DNA of 64,000 bases from Streptomyces hydrogenans (GTDB taxonomy: Bacteria > Actinomycetota > Actinomycetes > Streptomycetales > Streptomycetaceae), in assembly GCF_014656075.1 (NCBI RefSeq), contig NZ_BNBS01000003.1, forward strand, positions 1 through 64,000, given 5' to 3'. Below are positions 26,401 through 34,283 of this stretch, piece after piece (position 1 is the first letter of the stretch; each line of letters starts with the position of its first letter). The notes beneath the pieces were generated by a model. That model had not been told where the DNA came from. It saw only the letters and a list, made by a program, of their open reading frames with translations, and did no database searches. A program made the position numbers and the translations under genes.

Positions 26401-27756
26401 ATGACAGCACCTGTGAGCGCGCGCGAGGCCCTGGCCCTCGTCTGCGACGACTTCACCGAACTCCCCGCCGCCGAGGGCCCGTCCGCCGGTGACGGGCCGA
26501 TCGGCTGGCCCGGCTACGACCGGACCCGGGCGGCGGCCGCCGCCCGCTCCGGCGAGTCCGAGTCGGTGGTCTGCGGCACCGGCACCGTCGGCGGGACGCG
26601 GACGGTCCTCGTCTCCTTCGAGTTCGGCTTCCTGGGCGGGTCCATCGGCGAGGGCACGGGCGCACGGATCGCCGCCGCCCACGCCCACGCCCGGGCGCAC
26701 CGGCTGCCCGTGACCGTCCTCCTGGCGACCGGCGGCAGCAGGATGCACGAGGGCATGCGGGCGCTCGTCCAGCTCCAGCGGCTGGCCGGGGAGTCCGCGC
26801 GCACCCGGGCCGCCGGGCTGCCCCAGCTCGCGGTCCTGCGCGATCCGACGACCGGCGGCGGATGGGCCACCCTCGGCGCGGGGTCCGACGTCGTCCTCGC
26901 GCTGCCGGGCGCGCAGGTCGGCTTCGCGGGCTCCCGGGTCCGGCCGCCGGACGCCGACCCGGCCGCGTACACCGCCGCCTCCCAGCTCGCCCACGGGCAC
27001 GTCGACGCGGTGGTCCCGGCCGAGGAGCTGCGCGGGGTGCTGGGCCGCTGGCTGTCGCTGCTGACCCGGCCCGCCGAGGGCCGCGTCCCGCCGCCGTACG
27101 CGCTGGGCGGCACCGCTCCGGCCGCGAGCGGGCGCGAGGCGGTGGCCCGCGCCCGCCGCCCCGAGCGGCCCCGGGCCGACCGCTACCTCGCCGAGGTCTT
27201 CACCGAACGGGCGGAGCTGTCCGGCGACCGCGCGGGCGGCACCGATCCGGGCACCCGGTGCGGCTTCGGCCGTCTCCCGGACGGGCGCACGGCCGCCTAC
27301 GCGGCGCAGTGCGGCACGGCGACCCGGCCGGCCGGTTTCCGCACCGCCGCCCGGCTGGTGCGGCTCGCGGACCGGCTGGGCATCCCGGTGCTGACGCTGA
27401 TCGACACCCCGGGCGCCGCCATCGACGCCACCGCCGAGCGGGCGGGCGCGGGGCCGGCGATCGCGGAGCTCTTCGGGGCGGTCGCGGAGGCCCGGGTCCC
27501 GGGCACCGCCCTGCTCGTCGGCGAGGGCGGCTCGGGCGGCGCGCTCGCCCTCGCGGCGCCCGGCGACACCTGGGCGACGCCGGACTCGTACTTCTCCGTG
27601 ATCGCGCCCGAACTCGCCGCGGCCATCCTGAAACGCCCGCCGGAGGAGGCCGACGAGACGGCCGACCGGCTCCGGCTGCGCCCGGAGGACCTGGTCGCCC
27701 TCGGGGTCGTACGGGGCGTGGTCGGCGCCCGGCCGCCGGCCGGGCCCGGCGGCTGA
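26401..27756 (+). CDS. Acetyl-CoA-carboxylase-type carboxyltransferase, AccD-AccA fusion
   Basis: A 451-residue crotonase-fold carboxyltransferase with two halves. The first (about 50-250) resembles AccD/N-terminal CT, with VSFEFGFLGGSIGEGTGARI and TGGSRMHEGMRALVQL. The second (about 265-445) resembles AccA/C-terminal CT, with RLADRLGIPVLTLIDTPGA and GEGGSGGALALAAPGD. No zinc-finger Cys cluster is visible, and no biotin carboxylase or carrier gene is next to it. It may be part of an acyl-CoA carboxylase whose other subunits are elsewhere, or a specialised paralogue. ATG follows a GGGAG site. Confidence 0.8.
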   Translation: MTAPVSAREALALVCDDFTELPAAEGPSAGDGPIGWPGYDRTRAAAAARSGESESVVCGTGTVGGTRTVLVSFEFGFLGGSIGEGTGARIAAAHAHARAHRLPVTVLLATGGSRMHEGMRALVQLQRLAGESARTRAAGLPQLAVLRDPTTGGGWATLGAGSDVVLALPGAQVGFAGSRVRPPDADPAAYTAASQLAHGHVDAVVPAEELRGVLGRWLSLLTRPAEGRVPPPYALGGTAPAASGREAVARARRPERPRADRYLAEVFTERAELSGDRAGGTDPGTRCGFGRLPDGRTAAYAAQCGTATRPAGFRTAARLVRLADRLGIPVLTLIDTPGAAIDATAERAGAGPAIAELFGAVAEARVPGTALLVGEGGSGGALALAAPGDTWATPDSYFSVIAPELAAAILKRPPEEADETADRLRLRPEDLVALGVVRGVVGARPPAGPGG

Positions 27757-27769
27757 GGACGGTGCGGGA

Positions 27770-27807
27770 CCGGGGACCCGGCCGTCGTCAGGCGCTCGGG
27801 TCCCCGG
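27770..27807. terminator. Bidirectional hairpin between convergent genes
   Basis: A perfect 10-bp stem (CCGGGGACCC/GGGTCCCCGG) with an 18-nt loop separates the carboxyltransferase gene from the convergent small gene at 27823. Confidence 0.6.
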
Positions 27808-27822
27808 CGGTGCGGTGGGCGG

Positions 27823-28146
27823 TCAGTGGCCGAGCTCCCGCTCGAGTTCGGCCTTGTTCATCTGTGACCTGCCGTGCAGGTTGCGGCGCCGGGCCTCGGC
27901 GTAGAGCTGGTCGTAGGTGGGTCCCTGGGCGCCGCTGTGCGAGCGCAGCCCGCCGCGCCGCGAGGAGGACATGTCCTCGGTCGAACTCTTGCTCGCCGTC
28001 CTGGACTCCCCCGCCCGGGCGCGTTCCTTGTTGACGGTGCGGGCGGCGATCTCCTCCGCGCGGTCCTCGCTCTCGCCGCGCTCCAGGACGCTCTCCTTGA
28101 TGTGCTCGTACTGCCGCTCGCGCTTGGCGTCGGATCCGCGGGGCAT
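27823..28146 (-). CDS. Small basic protein with KREQY-type repeat and Rho_N/HeH-like tail
   Basis: A 107-residue, highly charged protein. The first half (SDAKRERQYEHIKESVLERGES...AEEIAARTVNKERARAGES) is a helical block; the last 35 residues (TYDQLYAEARRRNLHGRSQMNKAELEREL) resemble a Rho N-terminal/HeH nucleic-acid-binding fold. Relatives in Streptomyces are often labelled plasmid stabilisation proteins without experimental support. ATG 28146 follows GAGGAG. It lies beside a sigma-factor island and may be stress related, but that is a guess. Confidence 0.7.
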   Translation of the reverse strand: MPRGSDAKRERQYEHIKESVLERGESEDRAEEIAARTVNKERARAGESRTASKSSTEDMSSSRRGGLRSHSGAQGPTYDQLYAEARRRNLHGRSQMNKAELERELGH

Positions 28147-28166
28147 CGTGCGCTCCTCTCGTTCGG

Positions 28167-28517
28167 TCATGCGTCGGGCCGTCCGACGTCCGCGCGCCGC
28201 CGGGTCCAGCGGAGCACCAGGCGCAGCAGCAGGATCAGGGTCAGCATCCAGGCGGCGGCGAACCCCCAGATCAGGGCCGGGGTCGAGGTGGCCACCGCGA
28301 GGACGAGCAGGGTGAGCGTCGCGGCCCCGAGGACCGCGGCGGCCGGGCCGCCGCGGACGGTGATCCGGTGCCGGGGCAGCCGGGGGCGGGGCAGCCGGGG
28401 GCGGAGGGAGGGCCGGCGTCCGGCCATGCGCCGGGCGAGGTGGTCGTCGGCGCTCAGCTCCTCCTCGATCTCGGCGAGCACGCGCCGCTCGTACGCGGAG
28501 AGCCGGACCTCGTCCAT
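28167..28517 (-). CDS. DUF3040 membrane protein
   Basis: A 116-residue protein. The N-terminal SAYERRVLAEIEEELSADDHLARRM matches DUF3040, followed by a basic Pro/Arg stretch and two helices (AAVLGAATLTLLVLAVAT and LIWGFAAAWMLTLILLLRLV). DUF3040 proteins are small actinobacterial membrane proteins of unknown role. ATG 28517 has GGAGG at 8 nt. It probably forms an operon with the small basic protein 20 bp downstream. Confidence 0.75.
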   Translation of the reverse strand: MDEVRLSAYERRVLAEIEEELSADDHLARRMAGRRPSLRPRLPRPRLPRHRITVRGGPAAAVLGAATLTLLVLAVATSTPALIWGFAAAWMLTLILLLRLVLRWTRRRADVGRPDA

Positions 28518-28596
28518 CGCGGGCACCTCCTCCGGTCCGGATCCCGCGCGGGCGGCGGGGTCGTTCCCTCCGGGCGGCTACCCGGCCCGGTCGGGT

Positions 28597-29046
28597 TCAG
28601 ACGGCGCGGGCGCCGCCGCTCTCCGCGGGCGGGAAGCGGACCTCGCACCACACGGTCCTGCCCGCCTTCCGCGGCACCCAGCCCCAGGCCGCCGCGAGTC
28701 GCTGGACCAGGTAGAGGCCGTGCCGGGACGGGACGCCCGGACGGTGCCCGCCCTCGGGCCGGGGCCCGGCGGACTCCGTGTCGGAGACCTGGAGCCAGAC
28801 GCCGTCCACGGAGCGGTCGATGCGGAGCTCGTACGGGACTCCCCCGTGCCGCACCGCGTGGGCGACGAGCTCGGTGACCAGCAGCTGCACGTCGATCGCG
28901 GCCGTCCTCGCGGCGGGGGACAGCGGCCCGTACCAGTCGCTCACGGCCTGGGCCGACAGCTCGCGCGAGACGGCGGCCGTGCCCGGTCCGCCGCCGAGCG
29001 CGTACCGCCGCGAGCCTGTCGTGCGCCTGCTCTCCCGTACCGCCAT
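28597..29046 (-). CDS. GHKL anti-sigma-type ATP-binding protein, altered N box
   Basis: A 149-residue stand-alone HATPase_c domain like RsbW/SpoIIAB relatives of Streptomyces. The N box reads VTELVAHAVRHGG, where the usual metal-binding Asn (ELVxNAVxH) is His; the G1-like block is LQVSDTESAGPRP and the G2-like block is RHGLYLVQRLAAAWGW. The Asn loss may weaken ATP or kinase function. ATG 29046 is chosen because codons upstream of it are AT-rich and unlike the genome. A SigB-type promoter sits 10 nt before this start. The gene diverges from the sigma-factor gene and is its likely regulator. Confidence 0.75.
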   Translation of the reverse strand: MAVRESRRTTGSRRYALGGGPGTAAVSRELSAQAVSDWYGPLSPAARTAAIDVQLLVTELVAHAVRHGGVPYELRIDRSVDGVWLQVSDTESAGPRPEGGHRPGVPSRHGLYLVQRLAAAWGWVPRKAGRTVWCEVRFPPAESGGARAV

Positions 29047-29056
29047 GCCCCGCGCC

Positions 29057-29080
29057 TGACCCTGAAGAAAAGGGATAAAC
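29057..29080 (-). promoter_or_regulatory. SigB-type promoter for the GHKL gene
   Basis: On the minus strand GTTT (29080-29077), a 14-nt spacer and GGGTCA (29062-29057) fit the Streptomyces SigB/SigF pattern GNNT-N14-16-GGGTA in all but the final bases. Only 10 nt separate it from the ATG, implying a very short leader. Confidence 0.45.
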
Positions 29081-29090
29081 ATGGAGAAAT

Positions 29091-29115
29091 GCATCAAAAT
29101 CTCCGTGGTGGGCAT
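29091..29115 (+). promoter_or_regulatory. SigB-type promoter candidate for the sigma gene
   Basis: GCAT (29091-29094), 15 nt and GGGCAT (29110-29115) fit GNNT-N14-16-GGGTAT with one mismatch in the -10. It would start transcription about 85 nt before the sigma-factor ATG and suggests autoregulation. The match is short, so confidence is limited. Confidence 0.35.
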
Positions 29116-29206
29116 CCTCCTCACAAGGACGTTCAACCGAAGGACCGTGACACCTGCCTCCCCTCCGGAGGCGGCGCCGGTCCGGCGGAACCGTCGAAGG
29201 ACCCTC

Positions 29207-30130
29207 ATGGCCATCGGCCGAGTCGTACACGCCCCCTCCCTCTCCCCCGGGCACGGGCGCACGCCCTCGCCGGCCGCCGTCCGGCGCCGCGCGCTCGGCG
29301 GCCTTCCGGAGCCGGAGAACCCCCTGGCGTCCTCCACCGACGACGCCAGGACCCTCTCCGTGGCGCTGTTCCTGCGGCTCCGCGAACTCGACGAGGGCAC
29401 CCCCGAGCACGCGTACGTGCGCAACACCCTGGTCGAGCTGAACCTGAGCCTGGTGAAGTTCGGCTCCCGGCGCTTCCGCGCGCGTCCCGAGCCGATGGAG
29501 GACATCGTCCAGGTGGGGACCATCGGGCTGATCAAGGCGATCGACCGGTTCGACCCCGAGCGCGGGGTCGAGTTCTCCGCCTTCGCGCTGCCGACGATCG
29601 TCGGCGAGATGAAGCGGTTCTTCCGGGACACCGGCTGGGCGGTCCGGGTGCCGCGGCGCCTCCAGGAACTGCGGATCGACATGGCCAAGGCGTCCGACGC
29701 CCTGGAACAGCGCGACGGGCACCGCCCGGACCGCGCCGAGCTGGCCGAACGGCTGCACCTCACCCCGGAGGAGGTGGCCGAGGGAGAGCTCGCCTCCAAC
29801 GCGTACACCGCCCACTCGCTGGACGCCCCGGTCGGCGACGAGGAGTCCCGCGCCCCGCGGGGCACCTCGGGCCGGCGGACCGCCGTCGACGAGCCCGCCT
29901 ACGAGCTGATCGACGACCTGGACTCGCTGCGCCCGCTGCTCGCCCGGCTCGACGCCCGCGACCGGCTGATCCTCACCCTGCGCTTCGGCCAGGAGCTGAC
30001 CCAGGCCGAGATCGGGCGGCGGATCGGCCTCTCCCAGATGCACGTCTCCCGGCTGCTCGCCCGGATCCTCGGCGAACTCAGGTCGGGTCTGCTGGACGAC
30101 GACGCCACGGCGGCCGGGACGGCCTGCTGA
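29207..30130 (+). CDS. RNA polymerase sigma factor, SigB/SigF/SigG family
   Basis: A 307-residue group 3 sigma factor. Region 2 is clear (LVELNLSLVKFGSRRF...MEDIVQVGTIGLIKAIDRFDPERGVEFSAFALPTIVGEMKRFFRD), region 3 includes VRVPRRLQELR and RPDRAELAERLHLTPEEVAEG, and region 4 is LTLRFGQELTQAEIGRRIGLSQMHVSRLLARILGELR. Such factors direct osmotic, oxidative and developmental responses and are held by GHKL anti-sigma kinases released by STAS antagonists. ATG 29207 follows GAAGGA. The 3' end overlaps the convergent ATP-binding gene by 53 bp. Confidence 0.9.
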   Translation: MAIGRVVHAPSLSPGHGRTPSPAAVRRRALGGLPEPENPLASSTDDARTLSVALFLRLRELDEGTPEHAYVRNTLVELNLSLVKFGSRRFRARPEPMEDIVQVGTIGLIKAIDRFDPERGVEFSAFALPTIVGEMKRFFRDTGWAVRVPRRLQELRIDMAKASDALEQRDGHRPDRAELAERLHLTPEEVAEGELASNAYTAHSLDAPVGDEESRAPRGTSGRRTAVDEPAYELIDDLDSLRPLLARLDARDRLILTLRFGQELTQAEIGRRIGLSQMHVSRLLARILGELRSGLLDDDATAAGTAC

Positions 30131-30548
30131 CCTCCAGCCACACCACCTTGCCCGCCACCCCGGGGCCCCGGTCCGAGGAGCCCCAGTCGGACGCCAGCCG
30201 GTCGAGCACCATCAGACCGTGACCGCCCGGCAGGGACGGCGAACGCGGGGCCAGCCGACGGGGGTGCTCGGGGCTCCGGTCGGCGACCTCGACCCGCAGG
30301 AGCCCGTCCGCGTGCCGCAGGACGAACTCCTCCGGGCCGCCGCCGTGCAGGCAGGCGTTGGTGACCACCTCGGAGACGAGCAGCAGGACGTCCTCCACCC
30401 GCTCGCGGGCCTGCGGGCTCGCGGCCGGGATCCAGCCCCAGTCGGCGAGCGCCCGCGCGGTGAAGTCGCGGCAGCGGGAGACCGCGCCCGCGCTGCCGTG
30501 CAGCAGCAGCCGGCGGGTCTGCGCGGGGGTCCCGTCGCCCTGGGTCAT
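30078..30548 (-). CDS. GHKL ATP-binding protein (anti-sigma/RsbW-like)
   Basis: A 156-residue HATPase_c protein with an intact N box (LLVSEVVTNACLHGG), a VEVADRSPEHPRR G1-like block and LPGGHGLMVLDRLASDWG. It should bind ATP and could phosphorylate the STAS protein encoded 29 bp upstream on the same strand. ATG 30548 follows GGGAGGG. Its 3' end overlaps the sigma gene on the other strand by 53 bp, so transcription of one may interfere with the other. Confidence 0.85.
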   Translation of the reverse strand: MTQGDGTPAQTRRLLLHGSAGAVSRCRDFTARALADWGWIPAASPQARERVEDVLLLVSEVVTNACLHGGGPEEFVLRHADGLLRVEVADRSPEHPRRLAPRSPSLPGGHGLMVLDRLASDWGSSDRGPGVAGKVVWLEVSRPSRPPWRRRPADPT

Positions 30549-30577
30549 GTCGCCCTCCCGCACGGCCGGCGGGCCCG

Positions 30578-31036
30578 TCACTCCGGGTCCCCGGGACGGG
30601 CGCCACCGGCCCCGTCGGCGGGGCGGCCGGGCTCGTGGACGGCGGGAGCGTCGGTGGCGAGGGCCTCGCGGACGTCCGCGTACACCCGGAAGACGCGCAG
30701 CGCTCCGGTGATCTCGAACATCCGGTCCACCGGGGGCCGCAGCCCCGCCAGGTCCAGCTCCGCACCCGCCTCCACCGCCCGGGCACGGGCCCTGAGCAGC
30801 AGGTTCAGGCCGGTGGAGTCGCAGAAGTCGAGACCCGCGCAGTCGACGACGATCCGGGCCGCGCCGGAGTTCTTCTCCAGGGCGGTCCCGAGCGGCTCGA
30901 CCGTGTCGTGGTCCAGCTCCCCGAACGGGGCGATCACGACGGTCTCCCGCCCCCAGGCGGGCCGCACGTCCACCCTGAACCGGGCCGGCCGACCGGGCGG
31001 CGGACCGCTCCCCGGCATTCCCTGCTCGCCGTCCAT
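30578..31036 (-). CDS. STAS-domain anti-sigma factor antagonist
   Basis: A 152-residue protein whose core (about 30-125) is a STAS domain. The phosphorylatable Ser lies in VVDCAGLDFCDSTGLNLLL, and strands VVIAPFGELDHDTVEPL and AELDLAGLRPPVDRMFEITG match SpoIIAA/RsbV-like antagonists. Flanking Gly/Pro-rich tails are extra. ATG 31036 has a GGTGAGG site. The operon order STAS then GHKL kinase and the neighbouring sigma gene form a complete partner-switching set. Confidence 0.88.
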   Translation of the reverse strand: MDGEQGMPGSGPPPGRPARFRVDVRPAWGRETVVIAPFGELDHDTVEPLGTALEKNSGAARIVVDCAGLDFCDSTGLNLLLRARARAVEAGAELDLAGLRPPVDRMFEITGALRVFRVYADVREALATDAPAVHEPGRPADGAGGARPGDPE

Positions 31037-31136
31037 GCGCACCTCACCTTCCTCAGGTGAGTCCATTTTCTGCCAGTACGTCCCTCTGTGCGAGGAGAGC
31101 GCTCCTGACGGGCCGGACGGCGCCCGGGGCGGCGGG

Positions 31137-32312
31137 TCAGACCGTGACCGGCGGCGGGGTCCAGCGGTGGTGGCGGGCGACGCCGGTGTCGACGCCGTAC
31201 TCCTTCCTGAGGTGCTCCGGGATCGCGTAGTGCATCACGCGGCCCCTGGTCAGCGTGGAGAGCTCGAAGACCGAGGTGAGGTGGCCGATCCGGTCGAGCG
31301 CCCAGGCGGCGAACGGCGACGCGTCCTCCACCGACTCCAGGACGCCCAGCAGCGTCGGCAGCGCCTTCACGGCGGTGTCCCAGCGGCTGCGGGGCACGTC
31401 GAGCCAGTCGCCGCAGGTGTCGCCGACGAGGTGGCGGATCAGGGCGGAGACCACCGGGTCGAAGAGGGTGCCCGGGACGACCTCCTCGTACAGGTCGATG
31501 AGCTGGCGGGTCAGCACCACGCCCTCCTCCGAGGGGCCCATGTGCCGCACCAGGTAGAGGTCGAGGAAGCGGCGCGCCTCGTCGAGGGTCTTCGGCACGG
31601 CCGTCTGGTCGACGCCGAGGATCGCGCCGACGACCCGCCAGGCGTAGTAGTACGCCTCGGCGCCCTCGGTGGACATGTGGACGCCGAGCCGGTGGAGGCT
31701 GTCGAGGACGAGCAGGGAGAAGAACATCTGCCCGCCGATCATGTCCTCCTGGCAGATCGGCACCCCCTCGGCGGCCGTGTCCCAGCGGTCCGCGCGGACC
31801 AGGTGATGGCGGATGGAGGCGTGCAGCAGCCGGACCTTCTGGGCGGCGGGCGCGAACCGCCCGCCCGCCTCGAAGGCGTCGGGCCGCATCAGGTACGTCG
31901 TGAACTGGCCGGTCTCCGCCATGCGCTTGCTCGGGTAGTGCAGGCCGTGGGTGGCCGAGAGCAGCCGGGCGACGCGCGGGACGACGTAGCAGGCGGGCAT
32001 GGAGGCGAAGGACAGCGCGGTGTTGATGTGGACGTTGTTGTCGGTGAAGAAGAGCCGGGCCTTCTCCATCTCGTTCCAGTCCACCCAGGCGGGCGGGACG
32101 GCCGTCGTCTCCAGGTACTCGCGGGCCACGTCCGGCAGGCCGGCGGGCAGCTCCTGGCCGGAGACGGAGACGTACCGCATGAGGGAGTTGAACAGGCCGA
32201 CCTCGCCGCGTTCGAAGAGGGTGGCGACGACCGCGTCGGCGAGCTCGTCGCCGCTGTGGCGCAGGGCGTCGAGGTCCGCCTCGGTGTACGGGGTGGCGCG
32301 GGGGGTGGTCAC
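31137..32312 (-). CDS. MpaB/rubber-oxygenase-type (DUF2236) oxygenase
   Basis: A 391-residue protein of the DUF2236 family, which includes latex-clearing protein and the fungal MpaB oxygenase that cleaves a farnesyl chain. Conserved helical blocks include FFTDNNVHINTALSFASMPACYVVPRVARLL, HYPSKRMAETGQFTTYLM and EAYYYAWRVVGAILGVD. GTG 32312 follows CGGAG. It is third in a run with an isoprenyl diphosphate synthase and a small helical protein, which suggests oxidation of a prenyl chain or terpenoid. Haem ligands cannot be assigned from sequence alone. Confidence 0.8.
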   Translation of the reverse strand: MTTPRATPYTEADLDALRHSGDELADAVVATLFERGEVGLFNSLMRYVSVSGQELPAGLPDVAREYLETTAVPPAWVDWNEMEKARLFFTDNNVHINTALSFASMPACYVVPRVARLLSATHGLHYPSKRMAETGQFTTYLMRPDAFEAGGRFAPAAQKVRLLHASIRHHLVRADRWDTAAEGVPICQEDMIGGQMFFSLLVLDSLHRLGVHMSTEGAEAYYYAWRVVGAILGVDQTAVPKTLDEARRFLDLYLVRHMGPSEEGVVLTRQLIDLYEEVVPGTLFDPVVSALIRHLVGDTCGDWLDVPRSRWDTAVKALPTLLGVLESVEDASPFAAWALDRIGHLTSVFELSTLTRGRVMHYAIPEHLRKEYGVDTGVARHHRWTPPPVTV

Positions 32313-32416
32313 GACGGGCGCTCCGGGGTCAGGGGGCGGCGGCCCGGCGCGTGCTCGCGGCGGGCCCTGCGGGGTGGGGGACGGCCGGGTGCGCGGGCAC
32401 GGCGGGCGCCGGGGGT

Positions 32417-33472
32417 TCAGGAGTGACGGACGGCGGCGCGGTGGGCCAGGTCCGTGAGGGCGCGGTGGGCGGCGGCGGGGAGGTCGAGTTCGTCGAGGGT
32501 GCGCACGGCCTCCTCGACACGGCCGGCGATCATCCGCTCGACGCGGTCGGGCGCGCCGAGCGTGGTCATCAGCGCCCGCACCTCGCGCAGCGCGGCGTCG
32601 TCCGGGGGCGCGTCCCCGGCGAGGGTCCGGCGCAGCAGCGCCCGCCGGTCGGGGTCCGCGGCCCGCCAGGTCTCGGCGAGGAGCACGGTGGGCCGGCCCG
32701 CGCGCAGGTCGTCGAGCGGTTCCTTGCCGGTGCGGGCGGGGTCGCCGAAGAGGCCGAGCAGGTCGTCGCGGAGCTGGAACGCCTCGCCGAGCGGCAGCCC
32801 GTAGCGGGAGAGCCCCTCGCGGAGCGCGGCGGGGGCGCCGGCGAGCAGGGCGCCGAGGAGGAGGGGCTGCTCGACGGTGTACTTGGCGGTCTTGTAGCGG
32901 ATCACCTTGAGGGAGGTGTCGAGGTCGGGGAGCCCTCCGGTGTGCAGGATCTCCAGGGCCTCCCCCGCGACGAGTTCCCTGGCGAGGGCGGCCCAGAGCG
33001 GCCTGCCCCGGGAGAGGTACGCGGCGGGCAGCCCGGACTCGGCGTAGAGCCGGCCCGCGAGGGCCACCAGGTGGTCGCCGAGGAGGAGGGCGAGCGAGCG
33101 GGCCGCCGCCCGGGGCCGCCGGAGGGTCCCCGGCAGCCCCTCGAAGGCGTGGTGGGCGGTGGGGCGGCCGTGGCGGAGGGGGCTGTCGTCGATGAGGTCG
33201 TCGTGGACGACCGCGGCCGCGTGGACGAGTTCCATCGCGGCGGCGGCCCGCATCAGGGCCTCGCTGTCGGGCTGTCCGGCGGCACGCCAGCCCCAGTAGC
33301 AGAAGGCGGCCCGGAGGCGCTTGCCGTGCCGGGCGGTGCCGCGCAGCGCTTCGGCGAGCGGGTCGAGGGCGTCGTCCACGGCGAGGAGTTCGGCGGCCTC
33401 GTCGTCGAGGAAGTCGGCGAGGACGGCGTCGGTACGGCTCTTGAACGCCTCCGGGGCCCAGACGTCACTCAC
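32417..33472 (-). CDS. Polyprenyl/geranylgeranyl diphosphate synthase family protein
   Basis: A 351-residue trans-isoprenyl diphosphate synthase. The first Asp-rich motif is VVHDDLIDDSPLRHGRP and the second-motif region is QLRDDLLGLFGDPARTGKEPLDDL, the form seen in Streptomyces GGPP synthases. It condenses IPP with an allylic diphosphate to make a linear prenyl diphosphate. GTG 33472 overlaps the upstream small gene by 8 bp. No terpene cyclase is next to it; the DUF2236 oxygenase downstream is the likely partner. Confidence 0.85.
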   Translation of the reverse strand: MSDVWAPEAFKSRTDAVLADFLDDEAAELLAVDDALDPLAEALRGTARHGKRLRAAFCYWGWRAAGQPDSEALMRAAAAMELVHAAAVVHDDLIDDSPLRHGRPTAHHAFEGLPGTLRRPRAAARSLALLLGDHLVALAGRLYAESGLPAAYLSRGRPLWAALARELVAGEALEILHTGGLPDLDTSLKVIRYKTAKYTVEQPLLLGALLAGAPAALREGLSRYGLPLGEAFQLRDDLLGLFGDPARTGKEPLDDLRAGRPTVLLAETWRAADPDRRALLRRTLAGDAPPDDAALREVRALMTTLGAPDRVERMIAGRVEEAVRTLDELDLPAAAHRALTDLAHRAAVRHS

Positions 33473-33818
33473 CGGGGGCACCGGTGGGGGCGGCCGGCTC
33501 CCGGGAGGGCGGGGAGGTCTCGCCGGTGTGCCCGCCCGCCGCGCGGCGGGCGGCGGCCTCGCGGGCCAGGACCTCCATGTGCGCCGGGCCGCCGGGGCCC
33601 TCCCGGTCGGTGGCGAGGCGGTCGACGGCGAGGCGGCCGCGGGCGCGGAGGTCGGCGGCGGCGTCCTGCGCCAGGTCGGCGGAGTCGGAACGGCCCAGGA
33701 GGGAGCGGAGCGATCCGGCGGCGGTGCCGATCGTCTCCACCACGAGGTCGGCGAGACCGGCGGCGAGCAACAGGGCCTTCTCGTCGGGGCGTTCACCTGG
33801 GGACGTGCGGTCGGTCAT
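33465..33818 (-). CDS. Small Ala-rich helical protein coupled to the prenyl synthase
   Basis: A 117-residue protein with no recognised domain. The middle (KALLLAAGLADLVVETIGTAAGSLRSLLGR...ADLAQDAAADLRARGRLAVDRLA) should form two amphipathic helices; the tail is Pro/Thr-rich. Translation is coupled to the prenyl synthase (8 bp overlap), so it may be a membrane-surface partner. ATG 33818 follows GAGGAG at 10 nt. I do not recognise a family. Confidence 0.65.
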   Translation of the reverse strand: MTDRTSPGERPDEKALLLAAGLADLVVETIGTAAGSLRSLLGRSDSADLAQDAAADLRARGRLAVDRLATDREGPGGPAHMEVLAREAAARRAAGGHTGETSPPSREPAAPTGAPGE

Positions 33819-34040
33819 GCCGGCGGACTCCTCGGGAGGGAGGGGCTGGGCGCCCGCTCGGGGCGCGTACCGGGCCAGCATGGACCACGGACGGGGGCGT
33901 CTCGGTGGTCCGCTCACTCGTTCAGGTGATCATGGGGGCGAGTTCCGGCCGGAGGGGTCCGGGCGGTGGGAGGCGGGGCCGGCTCCGGGGCCGGGGAGTG
34001 GGGCGCGGGGCCCGGTCTCGGGGTCGGGCGGTGGGATGCG

Positions 34041-34096
34041 GGGCTCGATCCGGGATCCGGAAGAGGGGGAGCAGGGCTCGATCCGGGATCCGGAAG
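34041..34096. repeat. 23-bp tandem-like direct repeat
   Basis: GGGCTCGATCCGGGATCCGGAAG occurs at 34041-34063 and 34074-34096 (33-bp period), with a further GGATCCGGTGG copy fragment at about 34101. The 465-bp gap between 33819 and 34283 contains this repeat and the terminator that follows; I see no gene or convincing promoter in it. Confidence 0.75.
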
Positions 34097-34120
34097 GCTG
34101 GATCCGGTGGGGATCCGCGT

Positions 34121-34148
34121 ACGACCCGGCCGACGGCGGCCGGGTCGT
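34121..34148 (-). terminator. Terminator of the GH8 gene
   Basis: A perfect 12-bp stem (ACGACCCGGCCG/CGGCCGGGTCGT) with loop ACGG lies 136 bp beyond the stop of the minus-strand glycosidase gene. Confidence 0.65.
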
Positions 34149-34283
34149 GCGCGCGTTCTCAGGACCGTTCTCGCCGCGCGGGCTCACTCCGGACGGGGAT
34201 CGGCGCGAACCCACCGCCCGGCGGGCGGACGTCCGCGCCGGTCCCCGGGAGGGGCCGGTGCCGGCGGCTGATCCCGCGGGGGC

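Noticed and set aside
29047..29094. Extended N-terminus (MHFSMFIPF...) for the GHKL protein
   Set aside because: A GGAG site precedes that ATG, but the stretch uses AT-rich codons foreign to the genome and contains a SigB-type promoter.
33819..34283. Gly-rich plus-strand frames between the prenyl synthase operon and GH8 gene
   Set aside because: They translate the direct repeats and the terminator and have no convincing start.
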